A stretch of 17,010 bases of DNA from Alphaproteobacteria bacterium (lineage in GTDB: Bacteria > Pseudomonadota > Alphaproteobacteria > UBA828), in the NCBI GenBank assembly GCA_022826345.1, contig JAJDVB010000200.1:1-17010 (forward strand), given 5' to 3'. Below are positions 1-6,961 of this stretch, piece by piece. Within the stretch, counting starts at the first letter, position 1; every line of letters begins with the position of its first letter. The translations under genes were made by a program, and so were the position numbers. Under the pieces are notes generated by a model, which did no database searches, was not told the DNA's origin, and saw only the letters and a program-made list of their open reading frames with translations.

Positions 1-755
1 ACCGCGCAGATCAGCAAATCGAAGATCACCAGATACATGACGACCTGGCGCGAGCGGCCGGTCAGGTTGGCCGACAACACGGTGAGGATCGCGGCCGAGC
101 CGAAGTAACTCCCGTAGATGGTCATGATGGCCTGATCGACGGAGATGACGCCGACCGACGCCAGGCTGATCCCGAAAACGGAGACCGCGCCCGACGACTG
201 CACGATGAAGGTCAGCGCGGCCGCGACCACGAAGGCGAGAATCAGCGAGTGCCCGCTTCCCTCCACCATGTCCCGGAACCAGGGCTCATCGGCCAGCGGC
301 GCGGCCGCCTCCCTGAGCAGCATCAGGCCGAGGATGATCATGGCACCGCCCAGAAACGAGCCGGCAATCGCCCGGTATCTCGCCAGCCTCTCCGTGGCCA
401 CGACCGCGCCGGCAAGGCCGATGACATAGAGCGCCGCAACCTTGATGTCGAAAGTGACGATCAAGACGAGGCCCGTCACGCCGATGGACCCGCCCAGAAT
501 CATCGCGAACGCGCCGCTCATGGTGGTCAACCGCGAGCGCAGGATGCTGACCACGATGAACGTCAGCGCGGTCATGCTCTGGGTGATGCCGCCGCCGATC
601 GTTCCCCACAGCAGCGCTGTAAATCGGTTCCCGGTCCAGCGATGCGCGATCTTGCGCAGCCGTCGGCTCGCGAGCTTCTTCAGGTTCTCCGTCAGGAGCC
701 ACATCCCGAAGAAGAACAGGCCGAGACCGCCTGCGACGCCCGCGAGAAGTTCCAT
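1..755 (-). CDS. Na+/phosphate cotransporter family membrane protein (partial, C-terminus beyond window)
   Basis: Reading the minus strand from the ATG at 755 gives an uninterrupted frame to the window edge, about 251 residues. An in-frame TGA at 773-771, only 15 bases before the ATG, fixes the start closely. The protein opens with a hydrophobic segment (MELLAGVAGGLGLFFFGMWL) and continues as repeated membrane segments. Two copies of the family's glutamine-serine signature are visible, QSMTA in the first half and QSSGA in the second, each inside a Gly/Ala-rich hydrophobic stretch. This internal duplication around QS(S/M) motifs is typical of the Na/Pi-cotransporter family (PF02690; SLC34/NptA-like), which imports phosphate with sodium across the inner membrane. 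Bacterial members often carry a C-terminal PhoU-like domain, but that part lies outside the window. It is transcribed away from the rest of the window and shows no link to the pilus genes. The family is fairly sure; the substrate is inferred. Confidence 0.8.
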   Translation of the reverse strand, partial: MELLAGVAGGLGLFFFGMWLLTENLKKLASRRLRKIAHRWTGNRFTALLWGTIGGGITQSMTALTFIVVSILRSRLTTMSGAFAMILGGSIGVTGLVLIVTFDIKVAALYVIGLAGAVVATERLARYRAIAGSFLGGAMIILGLMLLREAAAPLADEPWFRDMVEGSGHSLILAFVVAAALTFIVQSSGAVSVFGISLASVGVISVDQAIMTIYGSYFGSAAILTVLSANLTGRSRQVVMYLVIFDLLICA

Positions 756-820
756 GGCCTTGCGCCACTTTCAGGATTCTGCCGTTGAGCGAGGGTTGCC
801 GCCCGAGAGCCAGGCCGCAG

Positions 821-859
821 AAGAGGCGAGTGCAATCAGTCCTTTGCAATTCACCTCTT
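821..859. repeat. imperfect inverted repeat (possible IS end or hairpin)
   Basis: A roughly 15-base arm (AAGAGGCGAGTGCAA) faces an imperfect complement (TTGCAATTCACCTCTT) across an 8-base loop. It lies between the divergent phosphate transporter gene and the transposase remnant. It could be a decayed insertion-sequence end or a chance hairpin; no run of T follows. Confidence 0.3.
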
Positions 860-886
860 GCGGTCCACAGCAAGGGGAACCGCAAG

Positions 887-994
887 ATGAAGACTGACGT
901 CACTCGCGAGAAGTATGAGCGCAGCGGGCTCCGCTACGCAAGCGGCCTGACGGATGAGGAATAGGCTCTGCTGGAGCCATTGCTCTCGGCGCCG
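887..994 (+). pseudogene. IS5-family transposase N-terminal remnant with in-frame amber codon
   Basis: From the ATG at 887 the frame reads MKTDVTREKYERSGLRYASG followed by LTDEE, a TAG stop at 962-964, then ALLEPLLSAP. The pattern 'R-Y-x-S-x-L-T-D-E-E-W-A-L-L-E-P-L-L' is the usual N-terminus of IS5-group (IS1031/IS402-like) DDE transposases. The expected tryptophan codon TGG is here TAG. After about residue 36 no reading frame continues a recognisable transposase, and the DDE catalytic core is missing. It is therefore a dead fragment marking an old insertion next to the phosphate transporter gene. Identification rests on recalled family sequence and not on an alignment. Confidence 0.6.
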
Positions 995-1511
995 TCATCG
1001 TGCACTTCGGGTAGCCCCGGTGAAGCCACGTCTGGTCAAGGTAAAGGGCGCAGTAGATGGTGCCGAGACAGCGGTCTTCATTTCCTGTGCATTCCTCATC
1101 GTCCGATTGCGAGTCAGGTTCCCACGTCAAGCACGGGACAGGGGCATGTGATGGGCTCGTATCAGCAAGTCAGAAGGCCAACAAGGGCCGTCTCCCGAAG
1201 CCTTGTGCGGGGCGGCCCCGTGTCGTCGGGCGAATCCCGAATCCACGAACTCCTGCCCTGAAACTTCGACCCGGCGTCAAGCTGAAAACCAAGATGGTGC
1301 TCTCGCACCGGTCTTACAGAGTATCCGGTGCCGCGCGAGAAGCGGAACGCCGTCACCGAACCCGCCGACGCAAACATGAAGAGCCGCTGCCGGCAGGGGT
1401 CGTTTCCCGTCGAGGCGCAAACCCCGTACGCTTGCGGTCCAACGGTTCCGCGCCGGCCCAGTGCTTCAACCCCGTGGGCACCCGCGGCACGACCGAATCC
1501 CCGAGTTTCGC
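995..1511. other. non-coding or decayed stretch
   Basis: No frame here gives a protein I recognise on either strand. The open frames are overlapping, arginine-rich and low in hydrophobic structure, as expected of non-coding GC-rich DNA. It may contain further decayed transposon sequence, since it lies between the transposase fragment and the end of lysR copy 1. No tRNA or clear terminator was seen. Confidence 0.5.
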
Positions 1512-2426
1512 TCAGGTAGAATCGGAGGCGGATGCGCCTCGTGGGAAACACTCGTCGATTTCGTCTTGCAGCCAGGCGCGGAAGGCGGCAATCCCAGGTT
1601 GGCGGAGCCGAGACCTGGGCACCTGCAGCCAATAGCCGCAGCCGTTCTGCATGCTCTCCGCAATCGGGCGCACCAGGCGACCGGTGGCCAGGTCATCGTG
1701 GGCGACGGCAGTGTTGGTGAGCAGCAGCCCCTTCCCGTTGCGTGCGGCTTCCAGGATGAGCGCCGTCGAGAGGTGCAGCCCCTGCGTGTTGTCGAAGGCG
1801 CCGTTCAGATTCACTGCCGCTGCAAAGCTCTTCCAACCCGGCCAGTGCGCGGTTTCCGGAATGCCCTTGCGGTGCAGAAGCGTGACATCGGCAAGACCGC
1901 AACCTTGCGCGATGCGCTGGCCCAGCTCCGGGTTGCACACCGGAAATATCTCCTCGTCCGTGAGTTTCTGGGCGACGAAGCCCTCGACGGGCGTGGGCCG
2001 ACCGTAGTCGATGATCAGGTCTGCCGAAGGCGGATACGTGTCATTGCAGGTCCACTTGTCCTCAATGACCACTTCGGACTGGAGACCGAAGCGGTCAATA
2101 CGCGGAATCAACCAGGCCGATGCGAACATCGGCGGACAGAAGATACTCAGCCGGTTGCGTGAGCGCCTCTTGCCCAAGCCCTCGACAGTCTTAGCGATTT
2201 GGGAAAATGCAGCCTGCAGATCTCGTTGAAGACGCTCACCGGCATCGGTCGGACGCACGCCACGATGGTCCCGGCTTAGCAGAGCGACATCCAGTTCGAC
2301 CTCGAGGCTCTTGATCTGGCGGCTGACGGCGCCGGGCGTGACGCGCAGTTCACAGGCCGCTGCAGCTATGGAGCCCTTGCGAACCACAGTCTCGAAGGTG
2401 CGTAACGAATTGAGCGACGTTCTCAT
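1512..2426 (-). CDS. LysR-family transcriptional regulator, GcvA-like (copy 1)
   Basis: This is a 304-residue protein of normal LysR length. The N-terminus, MRTSLNSLRTFETVVRKGSI, runs into a winged helix-turn-helix containing VTPGAVSRQIKSLE, the recognition-helix region of GcvA-like LysR proteins. The rest is a periplasmic-binding-protein-like effector domain with a C-terminal HDDLATGRLVRPIAESM motif typical of the GcvA/AmpR-type group. I prefer the ATG at 2426 because LysR proteins usually begin within a few residues of the 'L..L..F' motif; the frame stays open to a TTG at 2471, which would add 15 residues. It is divergent from the TadG-like gene, the classic arrangement of a LysR regulator and its target, and it is a close paralogue of the LysR at 5831-6763. 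Its effector is unknown. The upstream boxes at 2701-2765 may be its operator or that of its paralogue. Confidence 0.9.
   Translation of the reverse strand: MRTSLNSLRTFETVVRKGSIAAAACELRVTPGAVSRQIKSLEVELDVALLSRDHRGVRPTDAGERLQRDLQAAFSQIAKTVEGLGKRRSRNRLSIFCPPMFASAWLIPRIDRFGLQSEVVIEDKWTCNDTYPPSADLIIDYGRPTPVEGFVAQKLTDEEIFPVCNPELGQRIAQGCGLADVTLLHRKGIPETAHWPGWKSFAAAVNLNGAFDNTQGLHLSTALILEAARNGKGLLLTNTAVAHDDLATGRLVRPIAESMQNGCGYWLQVPRSRLRQPGIAAFRAWLQDEIDECFPRGASASDST
2300..2339. repeat. 40-bp direct repeat, copy 1 (inside lysR copy 1)
   Basis: This stretch, which encodes part of the helix-turn-helix, is identical base for base to 6631-6670 in lysR copy 2 in the same orientation relative to the genes. 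It shows that the two regulators are duplicates and could serve as a site for homologous recombination. Confidence 0.85.
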
Positions 2427-2700
2427 CACCGATTCTCGCGAAGTGGCACTGACATGGGTAGACTCCACCAAGGCTCACCACAGTTCAAGTGAGCAAACAG
2501 TGAACAGGTCGGCTGGCTTGCCTATGGTGCATTCTTTGGCAGTTGCCGATCCCAACGATCACCGCAAGGGTGGAGCTCGGTCTACATGGTCGGCGGCACA
2601 GAGCGCGTCGAATGAAGTTTGGCCGGCACGCGACCACCTGGAGCAACACTCGAACCGAGGCCTGCAAGGTGCGGTGCCGGTGATCGCTGACATAGGGGGG
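2427..2700. other. lysR copy 1 / tadG-like intergenic region, lysR-proximal part
   Basis: This is the part of the divergent intergenic region before the TTGAG array. It should contain the promoter of lysR copy 1. A GTTCA...TGAAC pair (near 2483-2505) is the only local symmetry I see. No convincing small gene was found; the open frames here are antisense or leader extensions of neighbours. Confidence 0.4.
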
Positions 2701-2765
2701 TTGAGTTTTCCTCAACGTTGATCGATATTTTCTCAACAGTTGAGTATTTCTCTTGGCCTGTTGAG
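2701..2765. promoter_or_regulatory. TTGAG/CTCAA operator array upstream of the TadG-like gene
   Basis: Five TTGAG or CTCAA pentamers occur in 65 bases: 2701, 2711 (reverse), 2732 (reverse), 2740 and 2761. CTCAACAGTTGAG at 2732-2744 is a perfect 6-bp inverted repeat around one base. Start-to-start spacings are 10, 21, 8 and 21, close to whole or double helical turns. The block is A/T-rich against a GC-rich background. The same boxes recur upstream of the second tad transcription unit (6780-6885), and the shared tail TTGAG-NN-TTAATCG occurs in both (2761-2774 and 6881-6894). This is a strong candidate operator for a dimeric or oligomeric regulator, most simply one or both adjacent LysR proteins. 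The binding protein is inferred. Confidence 0.7.
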
Positions 2766-2839
2766 TTTTAATCGCTTGCAACTTTGCCCCGCTCGTGTAT
2801 TCGGTGAACTCTGCACATAAACACCGGGGCACCAACGAC

Positions 2840-4528
2840 ATGGTTGCGGGCTGCCTTCGCCGCCTCACACGAACGAGTGCCGTCATCGGTCGGCCGGCCG
2901 GCATGCGCCTGCGGATCCCGCACTTCCTTCGCGATATCCGGGGCGGGGCCACGTCGATCGTTGCGGCTTGGGTAACGGTGATGGTGGTCGTCGCGGCGGC
3001 TCTCATTGTAGACCACAATTGGCTAGTCGATAAGCGAGACGTCCTTAAGGCCGCTGCCGATGCGGGCGCGATCGCGGCGACCAAGGAAATGAGGCGGCCT
3101 GGAATTTTGAGCAAGTTCCCGGACGACGACGATTTAGAGACACACCTCGAAGATGTCGCCGAGACCTACGTGCTTCTGAATTTGACCCATCTGTCGGAGG
3201 AGGATTTCAAGAAGGCGAAGGATAACCTGAGTGTAGAAGCCGAAACGAAGCGCGAAGCGACATCCGTAGACTTGGAAGTCAAGGCGGATCTGGGCGGTAC
3301 GCTCTTCTCGCGCCACCTTCCGATCCTGAACAGCCAGGGGCCCGAGAAGATCAAGGAGTTCAGCACGAAAGCCGGGGTGGAGGGAGTGAGCAACCCGATC
3401 GAGGTGGTCTTGGCCATCGATGTCAGTGGTTCGATGAGTCGCCGTCTGGATGGAGGGAGGGCCAAGCAAGACGGAAGTGACAGCCGCATGGCGATAGTCA
3501 AGCGTGCGGCCTCCACGCTGGTCGATATTGTCGGCCCCGACAGCGGGAAGCGGATTGCCGTGGGCTTGGTGCCGTGGCAGGCACAGGTGCGCCTGAACGA
3601 GCAAGCTCGGGTCCAATGGAAGGGGGGTTGGGCGAAGTACCCCGACAAGCGTAACTACGGCGCACCGTATAGATGCACTACCTTAAGTCCCTGCAAGGCG
3701 GAAGATCAGGACCTGCCTGATAACGCGCCGGAGCCGTGGCGAGGCTGTCTCGACGAGCAGCGAGTCTATGGCAACGTTGCGAAGCTCCCGGATCCTCTGC
3801 ACAAGGACGACAATTTACTGAGCCATCCATCCCGGCGTGCTTTTGCGCAAGGGATTTATGCCGCCTACTTCGGCGTAGCCTACGACTGCCTTGAGAAAGA
3901 TCCGGGCAATCATGGTGGCCAGCAATGTTACGGCACCGATACGGCCAATGCTCTTTTACGGGTTTACGACAATATCCCCGCCCAGAAATACTGCACCCCC
4001 GACATGCCGGCCATTCTTCCTCTCACATCCAATACGACGCAGCTCAAGGAAGAAATCGCCAAACTGGAACCGATTTTTGTTGGAATGACGTATTCCGCTC
4101 TGGGAGTTCTGTGGGGCCAACGGCTCCTGTCGCACGAATGGCAGGATGTCTGGGGCCATACCGTCCATCCAGTAGATCCCGAATCGGACGACGGTGCCGG
4201 TGCCCGAAAGGCCATCGTTTTGCTCACTGATGGCGAGGACAACCAGTGCGGCTTCGAGGATCGTGAGTGCAAAAACATCAAGGCAGGGATCTCGAAAGAG
4301 ACCGCCTGCAAGCTGGCCAAGGGTGCCGATACCGAGATATTCGTCGTCGCTGCGATGGATCCGGAGAATGTGACCGGGGAGCTGGCTGACTCATTGCGCG
4401 CATGTTCAAGCCAAGCCAAAAATCCCACGGGTACATACGTGTTCATCAACAACGAGAACAAGGAAGACCTCGAAAGGGCGTTTGCCGACATCGCGAATCA
4501 GTTGACCGTATTCCGCCGCGTCAAGTGA
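2840..4528 (+). CDS. TadG-like pilus-associated protein with von Willebrand factor A domain
   Basis: The protein has 562 residues from the ATG at 2840; the frame is open to a GTG at 2795, and an ATG at 2903 is also possible. Basic residues and a single hydrophobic segment (about 37-60, GGATSIVAAWVTVMVVVAAA) are followed by KAAADAGAIAATKEM, the TadE/TadG-type N-terminus. A vWA domain follows, with the metal-site motif DVSGS (D194, S196, S198), a likely MIDAS threonine at T417 (MTYSALG), and LLTDGEDN around D464. Cysteine residues scattered through the long insert suggest disulfides in an exported protein. It ends IANQLTVFRRVK, as TadG-like proteins often do. TadG proteins are anchored in the inner membrane or exported and help Tad pilus assembly or surface attachment. 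It is transcribed alone, divergent from lysR copy 1, behind the same boxes as the main pilus operon. The role is inferred from family and context. Confidence 0.85.
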   Translation: MVAGCLRRLTRTSAVIGRPAGMRLRIPHFLRDIRGGATSIVAAWVTVMVVVAAALIVDHNWLVDKRDVLKAAADAGAIAATKEMRRPGILSKFPDDDDLETHLEDVAETYVLLNLTHLSEEDFKKAKDNLSVEAETKREATSVDLEVKADLGGTLFSRHLPILNSQGPEKIKEFSTKAGVEGVSNPIEVVLAIDVSGSMSRRLDGGRAKQDGSDSRMAIVKRAASTLVDIVGPDSGKRIAVGLVPWQAQVRLNEQARVQWKGGWAKYPDKRNYGAPYRCTTLSPCKAEDQDLPDNAPEPWRGCLDEQRVYGNVAKLPDPLHKDDNLLSHPSRRAFAQGIYAAYFGVAYDCLEKDPGNHGGQQCYGTDTANALLRVYDNIPAQKYCTPDMPAILPLTSNTTQLKEEIAKLEPIFVGMTYSALGVLWGQRLLSHEWQDVWGHTVHPVDPESDDGAGARKAIVLLTDGEDNQCGFEDRECKNIKAGISKETACKLAKGADTEIFVVAAMDPENVTGELADSLRACSSQAKNPTGTYVFINNENKEDLERAFADIANQLTVFRRVK

Positions 4529-4538
4529 GCGGCGCTTG

Positions 4539-4567
4539 CTGGCGGAGGCGGTAGCGCGAACCGCCAG
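4539..4567. terminator. possible hairpin between convergent genes
   Basis: CTGGCGG at 4539-4545 is complementary to CCGCCAG at 4561-4567, with a 15-base loop. It sits 11 bases after the TadG-like stop and between two convergent genes, where a bidirectional terminator is expected. There is no T run, so an intrinsic terminator is only a weak call. Confidence 0.35.
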
Positions 4568-4613
4568 CCCCCGAGTATCCCCGTCACAGGGTGGATGTCT
4601 CGGTGAGCCGATG

Positions 4614-5819
4614 TCAGCTCGGGGGCGGACCCAGGACGGAAAGATCGAGAGGCTGCTCGATCAGGTATTCGTAGATCGCCATGCTGCAGGTCGCCCACCA
4701 GCCGCCCTCCGCACCCGTGGCGCTGCTTGCGGCCACCTCCACCCCACGGTTCAGACCCTCCTCTACAGTCTCTTTAGCTGCTGCCATGTAGGAAGGCGCC
4801 AGCGCGAGAGGGCCGGCGACCACCACCATCTCGGGCCTCACGAAATTCCCATACTGCACGACGATGCGCCCGAGCTCGCGTCCGGCGCGAGCCATCTGCG
4901 CAGCGACCGGCGAGTCTCCTGTCCGGTCACGCTCGATGGCGTCGCCGAGGGCTTCATTGAGTGCCGAGAGCGGCAATCGAGCCAGGCTGCCGCCCTGCAG
5001 ACGGCGGAGGATGCCAAGGCCGCTGGCATGATCGTCCAGTGTCCCTTCGGTGCCGTCCTCTCCGGTCACCGTCATCATGCCGATGCCGCCGGTGGGAAAG
5101 CCGCTGTCGCCGACGATGCGCCCGTCGATCAGCACCGCCGCAGCGGTCCCCGGTCCGCACAGCAGTCCGAGCATGTTGCCGCACCCCCGGGCCACACCGA
5201 AGAGCAACTCCGCCTGAGCGACGACGTTCGCGAGAGTTCGAACCTGCATCGGCACATTGAGCAGGTCGGCAAGCTGTGCCCGTATCGGCACGGGCCCCCA
5301 ACCCAGGTAGGGGCACTGCGTGATGCTGCCTCGCGTGATGTCTACCATGGCCGTGACCGCGAGGAGGCCGCCGAGAAGGCGGCTGCGATCCTCGAGATGC
5401 GTACCGATCAGGCGGCGGCTCTCCTGCGCAATCCGCCGCACGACCTTGTCCACATCCCCGATGGGCTCGACGACGAAATCGGTGCCGGCGATGATGTTCC
5501 CTCCGATGTCCGCCAGCGCTACGGTCTGGAGCACCGGCGTGATGGCGATACCGAGCACCTGCCCGCCTTGCGGGTCGATCTCCAGGGGTTGGAAGCGCCG
5601 GCCTCTCGTCGATGGCCGCGCGCCGGGCTCTTCCATCTCCTCCTGCGCCAGACCGGCGGCGATCAGCGCACGGGCCGTGCGCGAAATCGTCGACGGGTCC
5701 ATCTCAAGCCGGTAAGCGATGCTCCTTCGTGTCACCGGCCCCGTCAGCAGGACTTCCTTGAGGGTCGCCCGCAAGGCCCCGCTGACCGTACCGTCGGGGT
5801 TACGACTTTCATCCGCCAT
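4614..5819 (-). CDS. ROK-family transcriptional regulator with degenerate sugar-kinase domain
   Basis: This 401-residue protein has an N-terminal winged helix-turn-helix (about 15-65, with TRRSIAYRLEMDPSTISRTA) followed by a ROK domain, the NagC/XylR/Mlc architecture. The start is supported by AGGGA eight bases upstream, overlapping the lysR copy 2 stop region. Several ROK hallmarks are altered. The expected GE-x-GH motif reads GGIGMM (244-249). The zinc motif CxCGxxGCxE is replaced around 254-263 (EDGTEGTLDD), with no cysteines. The catalytic Asn-Asp before 'A-N-A-A-A-x-A-E' reads T-L (about 195-205). It is therefore unlikely to be a kinase and may not bind zinc. ROK regulators normally sense sugars and control sugar-uptake genes, but none is nearby. 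The gene follows lysR copy 2 by 11 bases on the same strand, so the two are probably co-transcribed. The ligand is unknown. Confidence 0.85.
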   Translation of the reverse strand: MADESRNPDGTVSGALRATLKEVLLTGPVTRRSIAYRLEMDPSTISRTARALIAAGLAQEEMEEPGARPSTRGRRFQPLEIDPQGGQVLGIAITPVLQTVALADIGGNIIAGTDFVVEPIGDVDKVVRRIAQESRRLIGTHLEDRSRLLGGLLAVTAMVDITRGSITQCPYLGWGPVPIRAQLADLLNVPMQVRTLANVVAQAELLFGVARGCGNMLGLLCGPGTAAAVLIDGRIVGDSGFPTGGIGMMTVTGEDGTEGTLDDHASGLGILRRLQGGSLARLPLSALNEALGDAIERDRTGDSPVAAQMARAGRELGRIVVQYGNFVRPEMVVVAGPLALAPSYMAAAKETVEEGLNRGVEVAASSATGAEGGWWATCSMAIYEYLIEQPLDLSVLGPPPS

Positions 5820-5830
5820 GTGAACGGTCC

Positions 5831-6763
5831 CTAAAGACGCGGCCGTTTATCCGCGCGATTCTGCCCCCCCCCCCCCCGAGGGAAGCAGGCGGCGAACTCG
5901 CCCTTGATCCAGTTGCGGAATGCCTGGACTTCGGGCCGATTGCGAGCGGCTCTGTCCATCAACAGACAGTAGCTGTCCTCGACCCTCATGCTCTCGGCAA
6001 TCGGGCGCACGAACCGGCCCGATGCGAGGTCGTCGTGGGCCAACGCGTCGTTGGCGAGCATGACGCCCTTGCCTCTGCGTGCGGCATCAAGCAGCAAGGC
6101 GGGGGTCAGGCGAGGACCGTCTCTCAACTCCGAACTGTCCAGTCCCACGGCATCTATGAACTCCGGCCAGCTGGGCCATCCCCAGGAGTTTCCGACGGTC
6201 TCATAATGCAGCAGGGTAGCTCCGGTCAGACCGTCGCGTCCACAGATTCCGGGGAGGCAAACGGGAAACACGTTCTCGGAGGGGCTCAGCCGTTCGGCGA
6301 TCACGTTCGGACCCTCTTCCAGACGACCCCACGAGATGACGAGGTCGATGCCCCTTTTCGTTCCCGTCTTCTCGGCCAAATCAATGAGAATAACCTCGGT
6401 GTCCGGCCTGCGCTCCTTGAACCCTTCGAGTCGCGACAGCAGCCAGCAAGAGGCGAAAATCGGTGGCACCATGACGCGCAGCCTGGCACCGCGCGCCGGC
6501 CGCTTGAGGCGATCGACCGCCTCGCCGATGCGGGAGAAGATATCCTCAAGCCCTTCTTCGAGTTCTCTACCGTCCGCGGTGAGCCGCATGGAGCGTCCGT
6601 CCCGGACAAGGAGGGCCAGGCCGATGTTCTCCTCGAGGCTCTTGATCTGGCGGCTGACGGCGCCGGGCGTAACGCCGAGCTCGCGGGCTGCAGCGGTTAC
6701 AGAGAGGGTTTGCGCGACGGCGTGGAAGGCTCTGAGGGCGTTGAGCGAGGGCGTCGTTGCCAT
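5831..6763 (-). CDS. LysR-family transcriptional regulator, GcvA-like (copy 2)
   Basis: This is a 310-residue protein from the ATG at 6763. The frame stays open to 6865, but that stretch is the A/T-rich TTGAG promoter region and MATTPSLNALRAFHAV is a typical LysR start. The helix-turn-helix has LGVTPGAVSRQIKSLE, identical to copy 1 over VTPGAVSRQIKSLE. The effector domain ends with HDDLASGRFVRPIAESM, nearly the same as in copy 1. It is divergent from the TadE-led pilus operon and upstream of the ROK gene. A 14-base C run (G on the coding strand) lies at its 3' end, coding for RGGGG before the last ten or so residues, so length changes would only alter the tail. It is probably the regulator of the pilus operon and/or itself, by the usual logic of divergent LysR genes; the co-inducer is unknown. 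Confidence 0.9.
   Translation of the reverse strand: MATTPSLNALRAFHAVAQTLSVTAAARELGVTPGAVSRQIKSLEENIGLALLVRDGRSMRLTADGRELEEGLEDIFSRIGEAVDRLKRPARGARLRVMVPPIFASCWLLSRLEGFKERRPDTEVILIDLAEKTGTKRGIDLVISWGRLEEGPNVIAERLSPSENVFPVCLPGICGRDGLTGATLLHYETVGNSWGWPSWPEFIDAVGLDSSELRDGPRLTPALLLDAARRGKGVMLANDALAHDDLASGRFVRPIAESMRVEDSYCLLMDRAARNRPEVQAFRNWIKGEFAACFPRGGGGQNRADKRPRL
5864..5877. repeat. 14-base C homopolymer near the 3' end of lysR copy 2
   Basis: Fourteen consecutive C on the plus strand encode RGGGG in the LysR C-terminus. Runs of this length are prone to slippage. As read, the LysR frame ends at TAG 5831-5833. One extra G (coding strand) would end it earlier at a TAA, and two extra would carry it past the ROK start codon to a stop overlapping that gene, changing translational coupling. 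It could also be an assembly or base-calling error. Confidence 0.9.
6631..6670. repeat. 40-bp direct repeat, copy 2 (inside lysR copy 2)
   Basis: Identical to 2300-2339, over the helix-turn-helix coding part. The two copies are about 4.3 kb apart in the same orientation and enclose the start of lysR copy 1, the TadG-like gene, the ROK gene and most of lysR copy 2. Confidence 0.85.
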
Positions 6764-6779
6764 GGTTACCCGCTGATCG

Positions 6780-6885
6780 TTGAGTTTTTGTAAATATACC
6801 GTTGAGAATATCTCAACCTTTGAGCTCACGTCAATACCACTTGAGTTTTTCTCCGTTATTGACATTTTCTCAACGCATTATTGAG
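6780..6885. promoter_or_regulatory. TTGAG/CTCAA operator array upstream of the tad operon and lysR copy 2
   Basis: Seven TTGAG or CTCAA pentamers lie in 106 bases: 6780, 6802, 6812 (reverse), 6820, 6841, 6869 (reverse) and 6881. GTTGAGAATATCTCAAC at 6801-6817 is a perfect 7-bp inverted repeat with a 3-base spacer. TCTCAA and TTGAGA at 6868-6886 form another pair. CTCAACCTTTGAG at 6812-6824 mirrors the palindrome at 2732-2744, and in both promoters the next TTGAG-TTTT follows 21 bases after. The region is A/T-rich and separates divergent lysR copy 2 from the TadE gene, so it should hold both promoters. It is very likely the binding site of one regulator shared with 2701-2765. Confidence 0.72.
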
Positions 6886-6961
6886 AATTAATCGTTTGTG
6901 TTTCGCTTCGACTTGCGGCATTTGGGTTCGCCAAGCACCGCAAGCTGTACATGAGCGCAGC

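Noticed and set aside
784..789. A single GTTGAG upstream of the Na/Pi transporter start, and others inside the lysR coding regions
   Set aside because: Isolated hexamers without partner boxes or A/T-rich context; expected by chance and not counted as operators.
286..903. Minus-strand 205-codon frame and plus frames 249-788 and 442-897
   Set aside because: They overlap the Na/Pi cotransporter frame, which has membrane segments and QS motifs; the others are compositionally shadow frames.
995..1635. Overlapping plus and minus frames between the transposase remnant and lysR copy 1
   Set aside because: None shows a family, ribosome site or consistent extension of the transposase; several overlap the 3' end of the well-supported LysR gene.
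4536..5834. Long plus-strand open frame (432 codons) opposite the ROK gene
   Set aside because: The minus-strand product has a clear winged HTH and ROK-like layout and a ribosome site; the plus frame gives an Arg/His/Pro-rich product without any motif, typical of antisense shadow in GC-rich DNA.
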